In this document: positions 6,617 to 13,515 of the stretch, one piece after another
Numbering within the stretch: position 1 is the stretch's first letter
Layout: the number at the start of each line of letters is the position of its first letter
Assembly: GCA_017508405.1 (NCBI GenBank)
Contig: JAFVYY010000089.1
Location: 1 to 40,646, forward strand
DNA: 40,646 nt
From: Clostridia bacterium
GTDB taxonomy: Bacteria > Bacillota > Clostridia > Oscillospirales > CAG-272
Reading direction: 5' to 3'
The notes under the pieces: model-generated
The model's database searches: none
Seen by the model: the letters and a program-made list of their open reading frames with translations, nothing else
Told to the model about the DNA's origin: nothing
Program-made: the position numbers and the translations under genes

Positions 6617-8917
6617 TTATTCGGTTATTCCCGCATTTTTCAGTGCTTCCTGCTGGAGTGTATAAAGTTTCTTATATACTCCCTCTTCCTTTTCAAGAAG
6701 CTCCTTATGTGTTCCCTCTTCGGCTACCTTTCCTCGCTCTATGACAATAAGCTTGTCCGCATCACGAAGCGTTGAAAGTCTATGGGCTATCATAATTGTT
6801 GTTTTTCCGCGGGTTAGCGCTCCTAAAGCATTTTGAATCAGCTTTTCGGTTTCTGTATCCATCGCTGCGGTTGCTTCATCAAGAATAAGTATCTTAGGAT
6901 CACGAAGAATGGCACGGGCAATAGAAACTCTTTGACGTTCGCCTCCCGAAAGGTCCTTATATCCAAATCCTATTTTGGTATTGTATCCATCCGGTAATCT
7001 CATTATAAAATCATGAGCTCCGGCACATTTGGACGCCTTGATAACCTCTTCATATGTAGCGTCCGGCTTAGCATATTTAATGTTTTCAAGTATAGTTCCG
7101 ATAAACAAATATGTCTCCTGAGAAACAATAGCGATGTTATTGTATAATGATGCAAAAGAAAGATCTTTAACATTTACACCGTCAATAAGTACTTCTCCCT
7201 CTTCACAGTCATAAAGTCTTATGATCAAGTTGGCAATAGTACTCTTGCCTGCTCCGGTATGTCCTACAATGCCGAGGATGTGTCCGGCATCAACCTTAAA
7301 GCTTACTTTATCTATTATCTTTCTGTTTTTGGTATATGAGAAATCAACATCCTTGAATTCAACAGTGCCCTCCATATCAAGGAGCTCCACAGCGCCTTCC
7401 TTTTCTGTAATATCAGGCTTAGTATCGAGAATCTCAAAAAGCCTTTGAAGAGCGTTTGATGATGATGCTGACCAGTCCACCATCTGAGAAAAGAAATACA
7501 TCGGACTGTAAATCATATTTACGTATGCGGTAAACGTAAGAAGCTGACCATAGGTGAAGCCCCTATAACCCTTTATTACCATCCAACCGCCTACACCAAG
7601 GGCAATTATATTACCGAGATAAAGTATAATTCCCGCTATAGGATAGGAATAGTTATTGAAAATAGAAAGCTTTTTATTGTTTTTAGCTACACGAGTGCTG
7701 CTTTTATTGAATCGGTCTATTTCCTCATCCTCTTTGGAGAATGCTTTTACAACGCGCATTCCCGAAAGAACGTCGGAAAGAAGTCCATTCATACTTCTCT
7801 GGCTCGAATAATTTCTTGCGTGGTATTTCATACTTGTTCGATAGAACTTACGCAAAACTATAAAGAACAAGGGAATTGTTATAAGAGATAGCGCCGCAAG
7901 GATAGGATTCATTATAAACAGGATAACGCAAAGTGTTGCTACCTGAACTATATTTATAAGGAAATAAGGTACTCCGTCACAGAAAAATCCGTAAATTGTG
8001 TTTGCATCATTATTTACCTGCGTCATAAGACCGCCCGTCTGTCTTCCGCTGAAGAAGCCGAGAGACAAGCGTTCAATAGCGCCGAAAATAGTTATTTTCA
8101 AATCATAGACAACTCTTGCTGATATCTTCGACGTAATATATCCGTTTATTATATTGAATATCTGGGAAAGTATCTTCGTTCCTACAACTATGGAAATCAC
8201 GAGAAGAAGCTGGCCGTAAAAGGTTCCGCCCACTTCAAGGACCTGATCGTAAAAGAATCCGCTTGAAAAATATGGCGCTAAAATACTGGTTGCGGTAAGC
8301 AGAATAAGGGATGATATCATTATAAGTATGTAAAGCTTATATTTTGCCAAAAACATACCGAATCTTGTAAACAGCTTACCCTTTTCCATACACCTGGGAC
8401 ATATTTTTCTGTGTTTATTTGGATATCTCATTCCGCATTTTGGGCAGCGCTGAGATTTAGGGTCATCATCAGGATCTACCGCAAAAGATACATCCGATAT
8501 TTCTCCTTTTTTTATTTTATTAAGATATTTAATGAATAAAAGCGCTGAGTTTTTGCAGAAGTTGGACATTGCGGTAAGAAATACATACTCATCCGATTCA
8601 TCCTTTGCGGTCAAACGTGCACCTGACAATAGCTCCTCAACCTTGAAATCCTTAAGAGAGGAAAGCTTGTACTCCTCAAATCCGCCCTCGTTCCAAAAAA
8701 CATCAAGACCGCCTTTAGCAGGATTTTCTCTTGACACTAAGGAATCACTTCCCCACAATACGTAAAGAGTTTCATTTGTTGACATTAGATAGGTATCACA
8801 ATAAGCATGGTCACTGTTCATGTCACAACGTAGAGTCAGATATATATTTTCCATATCAACGCCCTTGTGACAGGCATATTCCACCACGTGGCGCGGTATT
8901 TTATCTATTTCCAGCAT
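6617..8917 (-). CDS. ABC exporter half-transporter with N-terminal zinc ribbon (1st of pair)
   Basis: This 766-residue protein has the same plan as its partner: a soluble N-terminal domain (1–150), a zinc ribbon (C158, C161, C173, C176), a six-helix exporter membrane domain (about 190–480) and an ATPase. Motifs are Walker A GHTGAGKS 552–559, Q600, signature LSGGERQ 656–662, Walker B D680 with E681, and H712. Both partners keep the catalytic glutamate, unlike the many heterodimeric exporters with one degenerate site. The start lies 2 nt after the MarR stop, with GGGAG 12 nt upstream of the ATG inside the marR end, so translation is probably coupled. It is expected in the cytoplasmic membrane, paired with the 744-residue half. 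Confidence 0.9.
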   Translation of the reverse strand: MLEIDKIPRHVVEYACHKGVDMENIYLTLRCDMNSDHAYCDTYLMSTNETLYVLWGSDSLVSRENPAKGGLDVFWNEGGFEEYKLSSLKDFKVEELLSGARLTAKDESDEYVFLTAMSNFCKNSALLFIKYLNKIKKGEISDVSFAVDPDDDPKSQRCPKCGMRYPNKHRKICPRCMEKGKLFTRFGMFLAKYKLYILIMISSLILLTATSILAPYFSSGFFYDQVLEVGGTFYGQLLLVISIVVGTKILSQIFNIINGYITSKISARVVYDLKITIFGAIERLSLGFFSGRQTGGLMTQVNNDANTIYGFFCDGVPYFLINIVQVATLCVILFIMNPILAALSLITIPLFFIVLRKFYRTSMKYHARNYSSQRSMNGLLSDVLSGMRVVKAFSKEDEEIDRFNKSSTRVAKNNKKLSIFNNYSYPIAGIILYLGNIIALGVGGWMVIKGYRGFTYGQLLTFTAYVNMIYSPMYFFSQMVDWSASSSNALQRLFEILDTKPDITEKEGAVELLDMEGTVEFKDVDFSYTKNRKIIDKVSFKVDAGHILGIVGHTGAGKSTIANLIIRLYDCEEGEVLIDGVNVKDLSFASLYNNIAIVSQETYLFIGTILENIKYAKPDATYEEVIKASKCAGAHDFIMRLPDGYNTKIGFGYKDLSGGERQRVSIARAILRDPKILILDEATAAMDTETEKLIQNALGALTRGKTTIMIAHRLSTLRDADKLIVIERGKVAEEGTHKELLEKEEGVYKKLYTLQQEALKNAGITE

Positions 8918-8919
8918 TA

Positions 8920-9381
8920 TTATATCATCTCCCTTTCCGATTCATCCTCATCTATTTCTCTTCTCTTTATTTCTCTTATAATTCTTTGAGCCTTGTCCAT
9001 AAGACGGACAAGCTCGCAAAATTCATCATCTCCAAGCTTTTCTGAAAGCTCATTTAAACGCTCCGTTTGCTTCTCCTCATACTTAGCGCAAAGCTCTACT
9101 GCCTTATCTGTCGGACGAACGAAAAAGCTACGCTTGTCGTCTTCCGACTTTTCTTTATAAACATAACCGTTTTTCTCAAGCGCCTGAATATGTGCTGCGA
9201 TCATTGGCTTTGAAACAGCCATTATCTCCGCAAGCGCTAACGGGGTCAAATCTCGCTTTCGCCTTGCTATTATATTTAAAAGTGCCATTTCGCTGGGACG
9301 AATAGGCAAATAATTTTTAAGCTCCGTAAAATCCCGTGAAAATTTGGAAAATACAACATTAGCTCCCATATGCTTGTTCAT
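8920..9381 (-). CDS. MarR-family transcriptional regulator
   Basis: This 153-residue winged-helix protein has the region LTPLALAEIMAVSKPMIAAH as the helix-turn-helix, followed by the wing SEDDKRSFFVRPT carrying the conserved DxR, and a long C-terminal dimerisation helix rich in Glu, Lys and Arg. The ATG at 9381 is chosen because GGGAG sits 7 nt upstream; an in-frame TTG at 9402 would lie before that site. It is the first gene of the exporter operon. A perfect inverted repeat directly after the -10 of its promoter is the obvious binding site, so autorepression relieved by a ligand, perhaps the exported compound, is likely. The ligand is unknown. Confidence 0.92.
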   Translation of the reverse strand: MNKHMGANVVFSKFSRDFTELKNYLPIRPSEMALLNIIARRKRDLTPLALAEIMAVSKPMIAAHIQALEKNGYVYKEKSEDDKRSFFVRPTDKAVELCAKYEEKQTERLNELSEKLGDDEFCELVRLMDKAQRIIREIKRREIDEDESEREMI

Positions 9382-9403
9382 AAGCGTTCTCCCGTCAATC
9401 AAA

Positions 9404-9421
9404 AGTTAACCTACATTAACT
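9404..9421. promoter_or_regulatory. Probable MarR operator
   Basis: AGTTAA-CCTACA-TTAACT is a perfect 6-bp inverted repeat with a 6-nt spacer, an 18-bp size typical of MarR sites. It abuts the -10 hexamer (9422–9427) and covers the expected transcription start, where a bound repressor would block RNA polymerase. Confidence 0.7.
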
Positions 9422-9450
9422 ATTATAATTTACTTTCCCAATAATGTCAA
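9422..9450 (-). promoter_or_regulatory. Perfect-consensus promoter of the MarR–ABC operon
   Basis: Minus strand TTGACA (9445–9450), 17-nt spacer, TATAAT (9422–9427): both hexamers match the sigma-A consensus exactly. It lacks the TGN extension seen in most other promoters of the window. Such a strong core usually needs a repressor, in line with the adjacent operator. Confidence 0.88.
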
Positions 9451-9499
9451 TATTTACATACAAATTTAACACTCTATATATAAAAAATATCTAGAGCTT

Positions 9500-9534
9500 T
9501 AAATAAAAGAGCGAGTTTTTAACAACTCGCCCAT
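9500..9534 (-). terminator. Terminator of the cyclase–nitroreductase–GNAT–SDR operon
   Basis: Read on minus, GCGAGTT pairs with AACTCGC (9524–9530 with 9511–9517), followed by CTCTTTTATTT. It starts directly after the SDR stop codon. Confidence 0.85.
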
Positions 9535-10257
9535 TTATTTATCTTTTTCTAACTCAAGTTTCCAACCGTTGTCACCGTGATATATCATATGACGAGTCAT
9601 TCCGCCGTCAACACATATATTCTCCCCCGTTATAAATCCCGCCATGTCTGAGCAAAGATACATAACTATATTTGCAATATCAAGAGGGTTTCCTACTCTT
9701 CCGACAGGCTGTTGAACAGCATCGGCACCCTCATACACCGTATATGCAGTATCTATCCAACCGGGAGAAACGGAATTTACTCTTACCTTTCCCGCAAGAC
9801 TTACCGCCAAAGCGTGAGTTAACGCCGAAATTCCGCCCTTTGCAGCAGTATAGCTTTCAGTTTCCGGCTGACTCATTCTGTCACGGGATGAGGATATATT
9901 TACAATGCTTGCTCCCCCTGCAAAATACGGCGCAAACAACTTTGAAAGATAAAAGGGAGCAGTAACTCCAACCTTTAACGCATACTCAAAATCCTCATAG
10001 CTTCCCTTTTCGATACCGCACATTTTCGGAGCGGCATTATTAATTAAGAAGTCCACTCTGCCATATTGAGAAATAACTTTTTTTGCGAATTCTTCAAGAA
10101 TTATTTTATCTGCAATATCTCCAACAAAGTAATCGTTATCAAGCAAGTCGATTACACATACTCTTGCTCCCGCCTTTTCCAACTCGTCACGGATACATTT
10201 ACCGATTCCCCTTGCGCCGCCTGTTACAACGGCAATTTTTCCTTTAAAATCAAACAT
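9535..10257 (-). CDS. Short-chain dehydrogenase/reductase (SDR)
   Basis: This is a 240-residue classical SDR. The cofactor motif TGGARGIG is at 12–19, NNAA at 73–76, the catalytic serine lies in ISSS (about S123), and Y136-x3-K140 form the rest of the catalytic set; PGWIDT follows at 165. An acidic residue ends beta-2 (VIDLLD), favouring NAD(H), though this is not decisive. It would oxidise or reduce an alcohol/ketone of unknown identity in the cytoplasm. It is the last gene of a four-gene operon, 8 bp after the GNAT gene, and is followed at once by a terminator. Confidence 0.88.
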   Translation of the reverse strand: MFDFKGKIAVVTGGARGIGKCIRDELEKAGARVCVIDLLDNDYFVGDIADKIILEEFAKKVISQYGRVDFLINNAAPKMCGIEKGSYEDFEYALKVGVTAPFYLSKLFAPYFAGGASIVNISSSRDRMSQPETESYTAAKGGISALTHALAVSLAGKVRVNSVSPGWIDTAYTVYEGADAVQQPVGRVGNPLDIANIVMYLCSDMAGFITGENICVDGGMTRHMIYHGDNGWKLELEKDK

Positions 10258-10265
10258 ATAATCTC

Positions 10266-10745
10266 CTATATCCTCGCAAGAGTGTTTAAATTATTTCCGG
10301 TTAAGCGGTATATCGTCCACTCATCCAAGGGCTCTGCACCTAACGATTTATAAAAATCTATACTTGGTTTATTCCAATCAAGACAGCACCACTCAAGTCT
10401 GCCGCATCCTCTTTCAACAGTAATACGTGCAAGCTCACGAATCAAAGCCTTTCCGTGACCTTTTCCCCTAAATTCAGGTTTTACAAACAGATCCTCAAGA
10501 TATATTCCCGCTCTGCCGAGAAAGGTGGAAAAATTATGAAAAAACAGGGCAAATCCGACCTCTTTTCCATCTTCCAAAGCAAATATGACCTCTGCTTTTC
10601 CTTTTTCAAATATCCATTCACGTAAAAGATCCTCATCAGCTACAACAAGATCCGACATTTTTTCATACTCGGCAAGGGATCTTATAAATTCTAATATCAG
10701 AGCAGTATCCTGTTCTTTTGCCATTCGAAATTCCGTTTTGTTCAT
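10266..10745 (-). CDS. GNAT N-acetyltransferase, SAT1-like
   Basis: This 159-residue protein has the GNAT acetyl-CoA loop RGKGHGK at 93–99 and the strand LEDLFVKPEF before it. The tail LEWCCLDWNKPSIDFYKSLG (about 117–136) closely resembles the spermidine/spermine and diamine N-acetyltransferase (SAT1) subgroup. Acetylation of a polyamine or other amine is plausible but not proven. The ATG at 10745 is chosen for its GGGAG 7 nt upstream; an upstream ATG at 10769 would overlap the nitroreductase gene. It is the third gene of the operon. Confidence 0.85.
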   Translation of the reverse strand: MNKTEFRMAKEQDTALILEFIRSLAEYEKMSDLVVADEDLLREWIFEKGKAEVIFALEDGKEVGFALFFHNFSTFLGRAGIYLEDLFVKPEFRGKGHGKALIRELARITVERGCGRLEWCCLDWNKPSIDFYKSLGAEPLDEWTIYRLTGNNLNTLARI

Positions 10746-10761
10746 AGGCTTCTCCCGTATC

Positions 10762-11292
10762 TTAGTCAAAAATCTTAATAAGCTTAGACGGCTCCTTGCG
10801 CTTTTTCACACGGAGCTTATCATCATCCGATGCATAACCGAGTGAAATAACAAGTCTGACTGTCCCATCAAGGCCACAAATCTCACGTATATCACCATCA
10901 TTGAGCCAACCGAGAATACATGTGCCAAGTCCCTGTGCCGTTGCTTCCGCTGTAATGTATGCGGATACTATACCAATATCAATGGAACGGTAGTCATTTT
11001 TCTTTACCTTTGCTCCTAACGCTGCCGATGCAACATAGGGCATTTCCGATATAACAATCATTATGGGGGCATCGTTTGTAAATTTATTCATTCCCATGCC
11101 TTGAGTTGCCTTTGCAACCTTCTTTGCAGCCTCTCCCTTGCAAACAGTAATAAAGTACGGCTGACCGTTACATGCAGACGGAGACAGTCTGGCAGATTCC
11201 AATATTCTGTCAAGCTTTTCCTGCTCTACCTCACGTTTTGGATTATAGCTGCGACATGATTGACGTGTATTTGCAATTTCATTGAAATTCAT
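10762..11292 (-). CDS. Nitroreductase-family flavoprotein
   Basis: A 176-residue protein of nitroreductase type: the N-terminal TRQSCRSY..REV (FMN-binding Arg), SARLSPSACNGQPYFITV, then IDIGIVSAYITAEATAQGLG and GWLNDGDI..ICG with ISLGYA near the end. Such FMN enzymes reduce nitro groups, quinones, enones or flavin with NAD(P)H. This short form is usual in Clostridia. It sits 12 bp after the cyclase gene and 16 bp before the GNAT gene. The physiological substrate is unknown. Confidence 0.9.
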   Translation of the reverse strand: MNFNEIANTRQSCRSYNPKREVEQEKLDRILESARLSPSACNGQPYFITVCKGEAAKKVAKATQGMGMNKFTNDAPIMIVISEMPYVASAALGAKVKKNDYRSIDIGIVSAYITAEATAQGLGTCILGWLNDGDIREICGLDGTVRLVISLGYASDDDKLRVKKRKEPSKLIKIFD

Positions 11293-11304
11293 AATGCTCT
11301 CCTT

Positions 11305-11898
11305 TTATAATTCGATAAGAACGGCTCGGCACGGAGCGCCGTCTCCGCCGCCTAAATTCAACGGAGCGGCACTAAGCAGATAAACTCCCTCAGGTACATG
11401 GGAAAGTCTTATTCCCTCTAAAAGAACTACGTTTTTCTGCAACAATTCCAAGTGTACCTGCTTTGGCGAATCCTCAGGACCGACGGTCTGTGATTCATTG
11501 CCTATCAGCTCAACACCCGCATGGGCAAATACCCTTGCCGCATCATACGTAACTGTTGCATTGCCCTTTATGAGAATTTTATTTACGTCTTTTTCTTGGA
11601 CATTTCTTGCTTTGCAAACAAATAATTCTGCATCATTTCGACTTATATCGCCGCTATGCTCCACCACAAGCGCATATCCAATCGTCTTTTGAAGAGAAAG
11701 CTCGTCAATCCTTAAACCGCTGTTTATAAAATGATACGGCGCATCAACATGAGTACCATTATGAGCGCACATACTAAATGACGTAAGATTACATACGTCT
11801 CCGCTATTTATTGAAAGAAGCTCTTTCCTTTCCGGCTTAGGGTCCCCCGGATATATGTTGCATGAATAGATTTCCTGAGAAATATCGTATATCTTCAT
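11305..11898 (-). CDS. Cyclase/arylformamidase-family metal hydrolase
   Basis: This 197-residue protein has the signature HNGTHVDAPYH at residues 46–56, the metal-binding HxGTHxDxPxH motif of the cyclase family (PF04199) that includes kynurenine formamidase KynB and isatin hydrolase. N-terminal YDISQEIYS..YPGDP is also typical. It hydrolyses an amide or lactam bond using Zn or Mn. No other tryptophan-degradation genes are present, so a kynurenine role is not supported. It is the first gene of the operon, with SD GGAG and its own promoter with flanking inverted repeats. Confidence 0.88.
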   Translation of the reverse strand: MKIYDISQEIYSCNIYPGDPKPERKELLSINSGDVCNLTSFSMCAHNGTHVDAPYHFINSGLRIDELSLQKTIGYALVVEHSGDISRNDAELFVCKARNVQEKDVNKILIKGNATVTYDAARVFAHAGVELIGNESQTVGPEDSPKQVHLELLQKNVVLLEGIRLSHVPEGVYLLSAAPLNLGGGDGAPCRAVLIEL

Positions 11899-11910
11899 TT
11901 TAACTCCACA

Positions 11911-11949
11911 AACGTTACTTTAAAGCAATTATACCATAAATGTAACGTT
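11911..11949. promoter_or_regulatory. Split inverted repeat flanking the cyclase -10
   Basis: AACGTTAC (11911–11918) and GTAACGTT (11942–11949) are perfect 8-bp inverted repeats separated by 23 bp, so their centres are 31 bp apart, about three helical turns. Each core AACGTT is itself palindromic. One copy lies between -35 and -10 and the other just after the transcription start of the cyclase promoter. A repressor bound as two dimers is plausible; no candidate regulator gene is adjacent. Confidence 0.5.
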
Positions 11950-11956
11950 AAATCAA
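11928..11956 (-). promoter_or_regulatory. Promoter of the cyclase operon
   Basis: Minus strand TTGATT (11951–11956), 17-nt spacer ending TGG (extended -10), TATAAT (11928–11933). It is divergent from the glnA promoter, the two -35 elements being 26 bp apart. Confidence 0.75.
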
Positions 11957-11982
11957 CAAAATATATTTTAAAATATCCGGTC

Positions 11983-12011
11983 TTGACGAAAATAAAATAT
12001 TTTGTTATAAT
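11983..12011 (+). promoter_or_regulatory. Promoter of glnA
   Basis: TTGACG (11983–11988), 17-nt spacer ending TGT, TATAAT (12006–12011). The leader is about 25 nt, too short for a riboswitch, and includes the strong SD GGAGG at 12030–12034. Confidence 0.82.
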
Positions 12012-12043
12012 TAATATATAAAAAACTTTGGAGGAAATGCTTT

Positions 12044-13468
12044 ATGGCAAAAACAGTACAGGATATTCTTACTCTCATCAAAGAAAATGACATCAAAATG
12101 GTTGACTTCAAGATGGTCGATATCAACGGACAGTTCAGACACGTTACCATCCTTGCAGAAAACTTTTCCGAAGACACTGTAAAAAGCGGTATCGGCTTTG
12201 ACGCTTCCAACTACGGATATGCGGTAGTTGAAAAGAGCGACATGGTATTCATACCCGATCTTGACACAGCTATCATTGATCCGTTCTGCGACATCCCTAC
12301 TCTTTCAATGACAGGAAATGCTATGGTTATAGCAAGTCCCGAAAACAAGCCCCTTGCTCAGTATCCCCGAAATATAGTTCTCGCTGCTGAAAAATATATG
12401 CAGGACTCCGGAGTTGCTGACACAATGCTTATTCTTCCCGAATTCGAGTTTTATCTTTTCGATAACGTTGGCTGGGAGGTTCAGCCTAATTCTATCGGAG
12501 TTACCCTTGATACACAGCAGTCCTATTGGAACAGCGCAACAGAAGGATTTGGATGCGTTGTACCTAAGCAGAAGGCATACCATATTGCCAAGCCCTTTGA
12601 TAAGGCTTATGAAGCAAGAAGTGAAATGTGTCTCCACATGAAGAATATAGGTATTGAGATCAACTATCATCACCCCGAGGTTGCCGCATCCGGTCAGTTT
12701 GAGATAGAGCCTCAGCTTGGTAAGATGTCAACTATGGCAGACGCTACCATGATGATCAAATACATAATTCACAATACTGCCCTTAAGTATGGCAAGACTG
12801 CTACATTTATGCCCAAGCCCATTTACGGTGAGGCAGGCAGCGGTATGCATGTTCATATGCTTCTTCTCAAGGACGGCGAGCCTGTATTCTCCGACGACAA
12901 CGGTTATGCGCATCTCAGCGAAACAGCTCACTACTTTATGGGCGGTCTCCTTAAGCATATTGCTTCACTCTGCGCAATCACTAACCCCAGCACAAACTCC
13001 TTTAAACGTCTTGTTCCCGGCTTTGAAGCTCCCGTTACAGTTGGTTATGCTACATCTAACAGAAGCGCTGTAATCCGTATCCCCGCTTACGCTAAAACAC
13101 CCGCTAAGCGTCGTTTTGAGCTTCGTAATCCCGATGCAACGTGCAACCCCTACTTCTGTTATGCAGCTATACTTATGGCAGGTCTTGACGGTATTAAGAA
13201 CAAGATAGATCCCCACGCAAACGGTTGGGGCCCCTATGATATGAACCTCTTCCACTTGAGTGATGAAGAAAAGGCTAAGCTCACTCAGCTTCCTACCTCT
13301 CTTACCGAGGCCCTTGACGCTCTTGAAGCAGACCACGATTACCTCACAGCAGGCGGTGTTTTCCCCGAAGAGCTTCTTAAGAACTTTATTAAAACTAAGC
13401 GTGCAGAATGCAGTGAGCTTTCCAAGATTCCTCATCCCGCTGAATTTGACAGATACTATAATCTTTAA
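12044..13468 (+). CDS. glnA: Type I glutamine synthetase
   Basis: This 474-residue enzyme joins ammonia and glutamate with ATP to give glutamine. Visible GSI blocks are GFDASN at 51 (usually GFDGSS), LPEFEFYLFD at 131 with metal-binding Glu residues, EVAASGQFEIE near 212–222, the ATP loop TFMPKPIYGEAGSGMHVHM from 254, NPSTNSFKRLVPGFEAP near 314, SNRSAVIRIP, and FELRNPDATCNPY. The length and the C-terminus HPAEFDRYYNL resemble the longer bacterial GSI group. At the position of the adenylylation tyrosine (NLY in enteric GlnA) it reads NLF with Phe403, so control by adenylylation is unlikely. No glnR is adjacent. A bidirectional terminator follows. Confidence 0.95.
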   Translation: MAKTVQDILTLIKENDIKMVDFKMVDINGQFRHVTILAENFSEDTVKSGIGFDASNYGYAVVEKSDMVFIPDLDTAIIDPFCDIPTLSMTGNAMVIASPENKPLAQYPRNIVLAAEKYMQDSGVADTMLILPEFEFYLFDNVGWEVQPNSIGVTLDTQQSYWNSATEGFGCVVPKQKAYHIAKPFDKAYEARSEMCLHMKNIGIEINYHHPEVAASGQFEIEPQLGKMSTMADATMMIKYIIHNTALKYGKTATFMPKPIYGEAGSGMHVHMLLLKDGEPVFSDDNGYAHLSETAHYFMGGLLKHIASLCAITNPSTNSFKRLVPGFEAPVTVGYATSNRSAVIRIPAYAKTPAKRRFELRNPDATCNPYFCYAAILMAGLDGIKNKIDPHANGWGPYDMNLFHLSDEEKAKLTQLPTSLTEALDALEADHDYLTAGGVFPEELLKNFIKTKRAECSELSKIPHPAEFDRYYNL

Positions 13469-13472
13469 TAAC

Positions 13473-13502
13473 AAAAAACGGCTGATACGTCAGCCGTTTT
13501 TT
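13473..13502. terminator. Bidirectional terminator between glnA and the GH30 gene
   Basis: AAAAAACGGCTGA (13473–13485) and TCAGCCGTTTTTT (13490–13502) form a 13-bp stem with TACG loop. The A and T flanks give a U-tract on either strand, serving both convergent genes. Confidence 0.92.
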
Positions 13503-13515
13503 ATAATGCGAATCA

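Noticed and set aside
3809-8917. Heterodimeric ABC exporter with one degenerate ATP site
   Set aside because: Both proteins keep the catalytic Glu after Walker B and canonical LSGGERQ signatures, so neither site looks degenerate.
9382-9402. TTG start at 9402 for MarR
   Set aside because: It precedes the GGGAG ribosome binding site that fits the ATG at 9381.
3809-9450. Cyanophycin-metabolism locus
   Set aside because: DUF1854 suggests it by family label, but no cyanophycin synthetase, cyanophycinase or isoaspartyl dipeptidase is present, and nearby glnA is a separate unit.
1-9450. Antiphage defence island
   Set aside because: The decayed left region with a radical SAM gene and a kinase looked suggestive, but no known defence effector, nuclease or reverse transcriptase is present.
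11305-11898. Kynurenine formamidase kynB
   Set aside because: Only the general cyclase-family motif is visible; no other tryptophan-degradation gene is nearby, so the specific name is not supported.
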